Shown: one piece after another, positions 33,046 to 38,569 of the stretch
Layout of the letters: the number at the start of each line of letters is the position of its first letter
How positions within the stretch are numbered: position 1 is the first letter of the stretch
NCBI GenBank assembly: GCA_900768705.1
Contig: CAAGEB010000083.1
Span: 1-38,569 of the forward strand
From: Oscillospiraceae bacterium
Lineage (GTDB): Bacteria; Bacillota; Clostridia; Oscillospirales; Ruminococcaceae
DNA length: 38,569 nucleotides
Reading direction: 5' to 3'
Made by a program: the position numbers and the translations under genes
Notes under the pieces: model-generated
The model's input: only the letters and a program-made list of their open reading frames with translations
Database searches by the model: none
Told to the model about the DNA's origin: nothing

Positions 33046-33783
33046 ATGTCGCAGATTATTGCAGTAACAGCCGGAAAAGGCGGCACAGGCAAATCGACCA
33101 CTTCAGCGAATGTTGCTACCGGACTTGCAACCCTGGGTCATAAGACGCTGCTGGTAGAGCTGGACTTCGGTCTGCGCTGTCTGGATATTATGCTTGGAAT
33201 AAAAGATAAGGTTAAGCACGATATAGGTGAGTATCTCGAGGGTAAGATTGATATTCTGACCGCTACAACAAAGGTGGACAGAGTGGAAAATCTGTACCTT
33301 GTGTGCGCTACCCGTAACCCGTTTATCGATATTAATCCGGAAAAGATTATGGGCGTATGTGAGGAAATGAGAAATCATTTCGATTACATAATCATAGACA
33401 CCGCAGGTGTGGGCAGTTCAGTATTCAGCGTTATCAAGGCTGCAGAGCTTATTCTTATGGTAACAACTCCGGATACGGTTTGTGTGCGTGACGGAGCTAT
33501 TCTGTCTGACTTCCTGTATGTCAAGAATTGTATCAATCAGCGCCTTGTTATCAATAAGGTCAGCCCGAATTTCAAGGACGAGGATATTCTTTATGATCTG
33601 GACGAGGTAATGGACAGCGTGGGTATCCCGCTTATCGGTGTTGTTCCCGAGGATCAGAATATAAAGATTTGCGGCGCAAAGGGTATAGCACTTCCTCAGA
33701 ACTGCGGCGGATATAAAGCCTACACCGCTATCGCCCAGCGTATCGACGGAAAAGATGTTCCGCTGACTATGAAGATTGACTGA
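33046..33783 (+). CDS. minD: MinD-like septum-site ATPase without visible membrane-targeting tail
   Basis: The start is ATG 33046, after GGAAAGGGGA; the 25-codon upstream extension falls in the leader. The 245 residues have the deviant Walker A GKGGTGKSTT near the N-terminus, the MinD-type ELDFGLRCLDIMLGI segment, the Walker B-like IIIDTAGVGSSVF, and LVINKVSPNF and IPLIGVVPEDQNI motifs. It is closest to MinD, which positions division by recruiting MinC to the membrane. The protein ends RIDGKDVPLTMKID, where MinD normally continues with an amphipathic helix of about 10-15 residues. No minC or minE is adjacent. A ParA/MinD paralogue with a cytosolic role is possible. Confidence 0.88.
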   Translation: MSQIIAVTAGKGGTGKSTTSANVATGLATLGHKTLLVELDFGLRCLDIMLGIKDKVKHDIGEYLEGKIDILTATTKVDRVENLYLVCATRNPFIDINPEKIMGVCEEMRNHFDYIIIDTAGVGSSVFSVIKAAELILMVTTPDTVCVRDGAILSDFLYVKNCINQRLVINKVSPNFKDEDILYDLDEVMDSVGIPLIGVVPEDQNIKICGAKGIALPQNCGGYKAYTAIAQRIDGKDVPLTMKID

Positions 33784-33838
33784 TAATTCGTATTGATACG
33801 AAGCGGAATTTTTCCATTTTTAACAAGGAGGACTGTAT

Positions 33839-34234
33839 ATGAACATTGCTCTGATAGCTCACGATTCCAAGAAAGAGCTTATGGTTCAGTTTTGCATCGC
33901 ATACTGCGGAATACTCAGCAGATATAATTTATGTGCCACAGGCACCACCGGAAAACTTGTAGCCGAAGCCACCGGACTTCATATCCAGCGGTTTCTGAGC
34001 GGTCCTCAGGGCGGCGATCAACAGCTTGCTTCCAGTATAAGCTGCAACGAGATAGACCTGCTGCTTTTCTTCCGTGATCCGCTTACCGCTAAGGCTCACG
34101 AACCCAATGACATCAATATTCTTCGTTTGTGCGATGTTCACAATATTCCCGTCGCAACAAACATTGCCACAGCCGACGCTCTTATCCACGCACTGGAACG
34201 GGGCGATCTGGACTGGCGCGAATATATGCGGTAA
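33839..34234 (+). CDS. mgsA: Methylglyoxal synthase
   Basis: MgsA converts dihydroxyacetone phosphate to methylglyoxal and phosphate, a bypass that relieves sugar-phosphate stress. The 131 residues carry MNIALIAHDSKKELMV, ATGTTGKL (33-40), the catalytic Asp60 in SGPQGGDQQ, FFRDPLTAKAHEPNDIN with His87, and IPVATNIATADALI. Where the E. coli and Bacillus enzymes have a second important Asp two residues after the HxP (HDPD, HEPD), this protein has Asn90 followed by Asp91 (HEPND), a variant that I recall from other Clostridia. AAGGAGG precedes the ATG. It lies 55 bases after minD, the neighbourhood seen in many Clostridia. Confidence 0.95.
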   Translation: MNIALIAHDSKKELMVQFCIAYCGILSRYNLCATGTTGKLVAEATGLHIQRFLSGPQGGDQQLASSISCNEIDLLLFFRDPLTAKAHEPNDINILRLCDVHNIPVATNIATADALIHALERGDLDWREYMR

Positions 34235-34252
34235 AATTGGATTGTATTTCCG

Positions 34253-34280
34253 AGTGCGTCTTATGGGCGCACTTTTATTT
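34253..34280 (+). terminator. Terminator after mgsA
   Basis: AGTGCG (34253-34258) pairs with CGCACT (34268-34273), and TTTATTTTG follows. It is a short stem 18 bases after the mgsA stop codon. The recO start lies 21 bases beyond, so it is likely to be leaky or recO depends partly on read-through. Confidence 0.65.
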
Positions 34281-34300
34281 TGTAATCTGGAGTGAAAACA

Positions 34301-35065
34301 GTGCTGGTAACATACGACGGCATAGTAATAGGTCGGCGGGAAATCGGTGAAAGCAGCTGCTTTATCGATATCCTTACCGACGAACAGGGAATAGTCGAAG
34401 CAGCCGCACATGGTGCGAACAAGATAAACAGCAATTTGCTTTCAAGTACGGCATTGTTTTCCTATGCAACATTCTGCCTTAGCAAAAACAAGCTGCGATA
34501 TACCGTAAATTCGGCTAAACCGAAATACAGCTTTCATGAAATAGGCGCCGATATTAAAAGGCTGGCTCTTGCATCCTACTTTGCACAGGCGGTTAAATTC
34601 TGCACTCCTTCCGAACAAACTCAGGACAGTCTTGTGCGGTTTTTTGCAATATCGCTGTTTGAAATCCTGCACAATGACGATACCCGTCGCTCCCTTGCTG
34701 CCATAAAAGCAGCATTTGAGCTTCGCTACAGCTGTGAACTGGGTTTTACTCCCAATCTGGTTGCCTGCGACAACTGCGGTCATTACGACTGCGAAAACGG
34801 AATGTATTTCCTGACCGACAGCGGAAATCTTATCTGTGAAGACTGTATTGCCGAGGAAGAAAAAAAATCTGCCGAAATGCTTCTTCCGGACACGCTTTAT
34901 TCTATGAGAAACATTATTTTTTCGCCGCCTGAAAAGTGTTTCAAATTCCGGATAAGCGGAAATGCCGAAGAACAATTGTCACGGATTGCCGAAAATTATT
35001 TTCTGGAAAAGGTTGAAAGAAGAGAAAACGGCTTCCCGGCACTTAGATATTACAAAGGTCTGTAA
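34301..35065 (+). CDS. recO: DNA repair protein RecO
   Basis: RecO works with RecR to load RecA on SSB-coated single-stranded DNA. I take the GTG at 34301 as start (254 residues) because GGAG lies 8 bases upstream; a GTG three codons earlier overlaps that site. The OB-fold N-terminus reads YDGIVIGRREIGESSCFIDI with LTDEQGIVEAAAHGANK. The helical C-terminal domain carries a zinc-type Cys4 set, CDNCGHYDC followed later by CEDC. Only the usual conserved positions are recognisable, as expected for this variable family. A class I methyltransferase gene follows 23 bases later. Confidence 0.93.
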   Translation: MLVTYDGIVIGRREIGESSCFIDILTDEQGIVEAAAHGANKINSNLLSSTALFSYATFCLSKNKLRYTVNSAKPKYSFHEIGADIKRLALASYFAQAVKFCTPSEQTQDSLVRFFAISLFEILHNDDTRRSLAAIKAAFELRYSCELGFTPNLVACDNCGHYDCENGMYFLTDSGNLICEDCIAEEEKKSAEMLLPDTLYSMRNIIFSPPEKCFKFRISGNAEEQLSRIAENYFLEKVERRENGFPALRYYKGL

Positions 35066-35088
35066 GACAGTATTATCGGAGAATTATT

Positions 35089-35760
35089 ATGAGAATAGAA
35101 GAACAATTCAACCAAATAGCGGAGGAATACGACTCAAAACGGAAATTATTCATTCCCTGCTACGACGATTTTTATATTTCAACCACCGATTTGATTTGCG
35201 GGTCAATCCCCTCCCCTGCCGGAATTCTGGATCTGGGTGCGGGAACGGGTCTGCTGACAATGTACTGGTTCAGAAAATTTCCACAATCGGAATTTGTACT
35301 TTGCGATATTGCGGAGGATATGCTGGCTGTGGCAAGGAAGCGTTTTTCTGGAGCAGATAATTTTGATTACAGGATTACAGACTATTCCCGACAGCTTCCC
35401 GAGGGGAATTTTGATGCGGTTATTTCAGCCCTTTCAATTCATCATCTTGGAGATGATGAAAAATACAGGTTATTTGGCAGAATATACGATTTATTGCCCG
35501 ACGGAGGCGTATTTGTCAATTACGACCAGTTTAATTACGATAATCCGAAAATAAACAATATTGTATTTAACAGTTGGGAGCAAACACTGGAACAAAGCGG
35601 GCTTACAAAAGATGATCTGGTCCGCTGGAAGGAAAGGGTTCTGCTGGACAAGGAATGCAGCGTTGAAAAAGAAATCGGAATGCTGAAAAATTCCGGGTTT
35701 TCCGTTGCGGAATGTATGTACAAAAATGGCAAATTTGCGGTAATTCTCTGCGTTAAATGA
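35089..35760 (+). CDS. Class I SAM-dependent methyltransferase
   Basis: The 223-residue protein has the Rossmann methyltransferase motifs: motif I GILDLGAGTGLLTMYW near residue 45, an acidic residue at the end of strand 2 (FVLCDIAEDMLAVARKRF), FDAVISALSIHHLGDDEKYR for motif IV, and a late LPDGGVFVNYDQFN. It belongs to the UbiE/Coq5-like or Methyltransf_25/12 group, which act on small molecules, but the substrate cannot be inferred. GGAG precedes the ATG. It sits between recO and mutS2, without an obvious functional link to them. The 94-base gap downstream has no clear promoter or terminator. Confidence 0.88.
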   Translation: MRIEEQFNQIAEEYDSKRKLFIPCYDDFYISTTDLICGSIPSPAGILDLGAGTGLLTMYWFRKFPQSEFVLCDIAEDMLAVARKRFSGADNFDYRITDYSRQLPEGNFDAVISALSIHHLGDDEKYRLFGRIYDLLPDGGVFVNYDQFNYDNPKINNIVFNSWEQTLEQSGLTKDDLVRWKERVLLDKECSVEKEIGMLKNSGFSVAECMYKNGKFAVILCVK

Positions 35761-35854
35761 CAATTTGAATATTCGGAAAGGCGGAAACTTCTATCGGCAT
35801 TGACCGCTGAAAAGATTTAGGGGCTTCTTTCTTTTTGCTTAAACGAGGTAACTT

Positions 35855-38227
35855 ATGAACAAATATTATAAAAAACTTGAACTGGATAAAATTCTGGAAC
35901 TGCTTGCGGAGCAGACTGTCAGCGACGCCTGCCGAGAGGACGCTCTCAATATCAAGCCCCTTTCGGATTATGAGGATATAAAAGCCGAGCTTGCCAGAAC
36001 CGATGACGCCTTCACTCTCTCGGCAAAATTCGGCACTCCGGCTTTTCGGAAAATAATTGATATCAACGGAACTCTGAAAAGAGCGGAAACAGGCAGTATG
36101 CTAAGCTTCCGTCAGCTTTTGGACACCGCTGCGGTACTGAGACAAACGGGAACGCTGTGCGATTGGTTCAGTCAATGTGAAAATATGGAAAGCACACTTT
36201 CGGAGTATTTCCGGGGGTTGGTTCCGATGAAACACCTTGAACAAAGAATCTCGGAAAGTATTCTTTCAGAGGAGGAAATGGCAGACTCTGCCAGTGCGGA
36301 GCTTGCGGATATACGCAGACGAATTACCCGACGGGGACTTAGTATCCGTGAACAGCTGGACAGCATGATAAAAAACAAAACCACCCGCACCTATCTTCAG
36401 GACGCTATTGTCACTATGCGTGACGGCAGATATGTGGTTCCCGTTCGCAGCGAGCATAAAAACGATGTTCCCGGACTGGTTCACGACACCTCGGCGACCG
36501 GTCAGACCTTCTTTATTGAGCCTATGAGCGTGGTTGAAGCAAACAACGAAATCCGTATTCTGAAAGCCCGTGAGCAGGCGGAAATAGAGCGTATCACAAA
36601 GGAGCTTTCCGCCGAAGTCGGAAACAATGCGGCGGCAATTGCGGAAAACTTCCGTCTTTCCCGTAAGCTGGAGATGTATTTTGCCAAAGCAAATCTGGGG
36701 GCAAAGATGAAAGCCATTACTCCAAAGCTTTCTGAAAAACCTATGGTTGTGCTGAAAAATGCAAGACATCCTCTGCTGGACAGAGATACCGCCGTGCCCA
36801 TTTCCGTGAGCATAGGAGATGAGTACGACTGCCTGATAATTACAGGTCCGAATACAGGCGGTAAAACCGTTGCCATCAAAACTGTGGGACTGCTTACTCT
36901 TATGACCCGCTGCGGATTAATGATACCGGCAATGGAGGGCAGCGTTATCGGTTCATTTGATAATATCTTTGTGGATATCGGCGACGAACAGAGCATTGAG
37001 CAAAGCCTCTCCACATTTTCCTCCCATATAACCAATGTGATAAAGATAATAGATAAGGCGGACGACCGTTCGCTTGTACTGATAGACGAGCTGGGAAGCG
37101 GAACAGACCCGGTAGAGGGTGCAGCTTTGGCAGTGTCAATACTCACTCAGCTTAAACTTTTTCGTGCAAAGGTTCTTGCCACTACCCACTATCAGGAGGT
37201 AAAACTCTTTGCACTGGAAACAGAGGGCGTGGAAAACGCCAGCTGCGAATTTGATGTGGAAACCCTCAAACCCACCTACCGTCTGATTATCGGCGTTCCC
37301 GGAAAGTCCAACGCTTTCGACATATCCGCAAAGCTGGGAATGCCGGAAAATATAATTGCAAGGGCAAAAGATCTTGTCAGCACAGAAAACCGACGCTTTG
37401 AGCAGGTTATTGAACAGCTTGAAAAATCCCGCAGGGAGCTGGAACAGACCCGTGAAAGCCTTGAATTATCCGAACGCAATGCCAAACTCACAGAAAGCGA
37501 ATTAAAGCAAAAGCTCTCCGAGCTGGAGGCGCAGAAGGAAAAAGAGCTGGAAGCAGCAAGACAGCGGGCTCTCGCAATTGTGGGAGAAACCCGTACCCGT
37601 TCCGATATGCTGCTGAACGAATTAGAGGAACTGAAAAAAGTCAAGGACAAGGAAGCTCTCCGCAAAGGTATTGCAGACGCCAAATCCAGAGTAAATTCCA
37701 CACTTAACAAAATGCACGATGACGCCAATCCCGTTGTTGAACGCCGTGAGGAAAACTATGTTCCTCCACGACCGTTCAAGCAGGGCGACTCGGTTAAGCT
37801 GGCAGATACAGGAGCATCAGGTACACTCCTCACAGCTCCGAATATAAACGGCGTTTGCTTTGTGGGAGTTGGTTCGATGAAGGTTAAAACCAACGCAAAA
37901 AATCTTCGTCTTGTGGAAAAGAAATCCGCACCGCAGACTTCGGGAAGAAAAATCAAGAAAAATGTTACCTCCAATATGCAGCGAAGAGGAGGAATGGAGC
38001 TGGATATCCGTGGCAAAATGAGCGACGAAGGTGTTCTGGAAGTGGAGCAGTTTATAGACAGTGCGGTAATGGCGGGACTTTCACAGGTTGTGATTATACA
38101 CGGCAAGGGAACAGGCGCATTGCGTGACGCTGTTCAGCGGTGCCTGCGAAGACATCCCTCCGTTAAGAGCTTCCGTGCGGGAGCCTACGGCGAAGGGGAC
38201 GCAGGGGTTACGGTGGTGGAGCTGTAA
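35855..38227 (+). CDS. mutS2: Endonuclease MutS2
   Basis: MutS2 is an ATPase that suppresses recombination and, in Firmicutes, acts on collided ribosomes and branched DNA. The 790 residues contain the MutS core domains, Walker A GPNTGGKT (in LIITGPNTGGKTVAIKTVGL), the SxxS loop region FDNIFVDIGDEQSIEQSLST, Walker B VLIDELGSGTDP, a long coiled coil (about 505-625) and the C-terminal Smr domain with LDIRG (the LDLRG position) and HGKGTGALR. It lacks the N-terminal mismatch-recognition domain, as usual. The stop codon TAA and the preceding CTG (Leu) lie inside the terminal repeat that begins at 38222, so the reading frame ends within the repeat element. GAGG precedes the ATG. Confidence 0.97.
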   Translation: MNKYYKKLELDKILELLAEQTVSDACREDALNIKPLSDYEDIKAELARTDDAFTLSAKFGTPAFRKIIDINGTLKRAETGSMLSFRQLLDTAAVLRQTGTLCDWFSQCENMESTLSEYFRGLVPMKHLEQRISESILSEEEMADSASAELADIRRRITRRGLSIREQLDSMIKNKTTRTYLQDAIVTMRDGRYVVPVRSEHKNDVPGLVHDTSATGQTFFIEPMSVVEANNEIRILKAREQAEIERITKELSAEVGNNAAAIAENFRLSRKLEMYFAKANLGAKMKAITPKLSEKPMVVLKNARHPLLDRDTAVPISVSIGDEYDCLIITGPNTGGKTVAIKTVGLLTLMTRCGLMIPAMEGSVIGSFDNIFVDIGDEQSIEQSLSTFSSHITNVIKIIDKADDRSLVLIDELGSGTDPVEGAALAVSILTQLKLFRAKVLATTHYQEVKLFALETEGVENASCEFDVETLKPTYRLIIGVPGKSNAFDISAKLGMPENIIARAKDLVSTENRRFEQVIEQLEKSRRELEQTRESLELSERNAKLTESELKQKLSELEAQKEKELEAARQRALAIVGETRTRSDMLLNELEELKKVKDKEALRKGIADAKSRVNSTLNKMHDDANPVVERREENYVPPRPFKQGDSVKLADTGASGTLLTAPNINGVCFVGVGSMKVKTNAKNLRLVEKKSAPQTSGRKIKKNVTSNMQRRGGMELDIRGKMSDEGVLEVEQFIDSAVMAGLSQVVIIHGKGTGALRDAVQRCLRRHPSVKSFRAGAYGEGDAGVTVVEL

Positions 38228-38292
38228 GGTAATAAGATTGTGCTTTTCTGCCCCTAACCCCCTGCCCCCTTTTCGGGGGCGTCGTCCCCGAA

Positions 38293-38395
38293 CCACCTTG
38301 AAAAAGAGGGTAAGTCTGTTTACGCCTCTTAACCCGGTCGGGGGCGTTGCCCCCACGCCACCTAAAAAAGGGTAAGCCTGTTTACGCCTCTAAAC
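38293..38395. repeat. Two imperfect direct repeat modules inside the element
   Basis: The module CCACCT..AAAAA..GGGTAAG(T/C)CTGTTTACGCCTCT..AAC occurs at 38293-38333 and again at 38358-38395, a 65-base period. A GC-rich GGGGGCG/CGCCCCC-like hairpin lies between them. It indicates internal duplication in this copy, not seen in the 6.1 kb copy. Confidence 0.75.
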
Positions 38396-38412
38396 AGGTG
38401 AAATCAAGCCCT

Positions 38413-38469
38413 CTGCACAGACCAGAATTGGCTTTTCGCTTCCTTTTGTCTCACAAAAGGAAGCGGGGG
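38413..38469 (-). repeat. 57-base exact inverted copy of 6226-6282
   Basis: Bases 38413-38469 are the exact reverse complement of 6226-6282 over 57 positions. The block contains the hairpin GCTTCCTTTTGT/ACAAAAGGAAGC and the flanking string AAGCCAATTCTGGTCTGTGC (read at 6.2 kb). The two copies face each other across about 32 kb of core genes. Confidence 0.9.
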
Positions 38470-38569
38470 TGCGGGGGCAGAGCCCCCGCAATGCGACAGC
38501 AAGCGCTAAAAGGGTTCGGGGAAAAACAAGAGTTTTTCCCCGATTTGTTGAGACGGCTTTAGCCGTCGA

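Larger units (their letters stand above)
38222..38569. repeat. Second hairpin-rich repeat element, overlapping the mutS2 stop codon
   Basis: CTGTAAGGTAATAAG at 38222-38236 equals the terminal repeat of the 6.1 kb element, and a similar C-rich stretch follows. The rest is a mosaic. TTAACCCGGTCG plus GGGCG at 38329-38346 matches 6197-6214 in direct orientation, but 38413-38469 matches in inverted orientation. Perfect hairpins follow: GCGGGGGC/GCCCCCGC (38471-38489), GGGGAAAAAC/GTTTTTCCCC (38518-38541) and GACGGCT/AGCCGTC (38552-38567). The far terminal repeat is not reached before the window ends. No gene is supported. The hairpins could also terminate the mutS2 transcript. Confidence 0.8.

Noticed and set aside
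35761..35854. Possible riboswitch or promoter between the methyltransferase and mutS2
   Set aside because: I looked for -10/-35 pairs and known aptamer motifs and found none; only a weak GCGG/CCGC pairing is present.
38124..38562. Overlapping open frames in the 3' end of mutS2 and the right-hand element
   Set aside because: They run through the mutS2 Smr domain in the wrong frame or through hairpin repeats, and their products contain repeat-derived strings shared with the 6.1 kb element. Nothing supports translation.

Overview
The window looks like a stretch of core chromosome from a low-to-mid GC Gram-positive bacterium, most likely a Clostridia member of the Ruminococcus/Oscillospiraceae type. 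This is inferred from a T-box leader ahead of pheST, a Firmicutes-style mutS2 with a C-terminal Smr domain, the Clostridia-like order mreBCD-PBP2-minD-mgsA, tmcAL next to ackA, and near-consensus SigA-type promoters that almost all have a 17-base spacer. No phage, plasmid, transposase, CRISPR, rRNA or tRNA gene was found.

Layout from left to right. 1-2042: a leftward promoter leaving the window, then an XRE regulator, two tandem paralogous membrane proteins and a GNAT acetyltransferase, all rightward. 2115-6044: pyrG and ppk1. 6045-6395: a palindromic, hairpin-rich non-coding element. 6396-10303 (leftward): dusB, a DUF815-type ATPase, an orphan metal/corrinoid-type binding lipoprotein and a SpoU-family RNA methyltransferase. 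10385-14339 (rightward): a DUF1624/HGSNAT-like membrane acyltransferase, lon and engB. 14417-17594 (leftward): a polar amino acid ABC importer of two permeases, an ATPase and a binding lipoprotein. 17844-21574 (leftward): pheST under a phenylalanine T-box. 21612-25492 (leftward): tmcAL, a MurL-type epimerase and murD. 25511-28077 (rightward): ackA and a GH5-like lipoprotein. 28136-38227 (rightward): mreB, mreC, mreD, PBP2, minD, mgsA, recO, a methyltransferase and mutS2. 38222-38569: a second copy or mosaic of the hairpin-rich element.

Several groups belong together. MreBCD and the class B PBP form the lateral-wall synthesis module. The MurL-like protein overlaps murD, which suggests the alternative route in which L-Glu is added and then epimerised on the UDP-MurNAc peptide. 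TmcAL and AckA are divergent and both use acetate and ATP. PheS and PheT are controlled by tRNA-Phe charging.

Points most worth a second look: (1) the palindromic element at 6.1 kb, with 19-base perfect terminal inverted repeats and a partner at 38.2 kb that shares an exact 57-base inverted block and provides the mutS2 stop codon; (2) the overlapping MurL-MurD pair; (3) a MinD with no MinC or MinE beside it and no visible C-terminal membrane-targeting helix; (4) a GH5-like lipoprotein with Ala where the catalytic nucleophile Glu should be; (5) a perfect palindrome in the spacer of the XRE regulator promoter. Start codons were corrected in many genes from ribosome-binding-site position and family N-termini.
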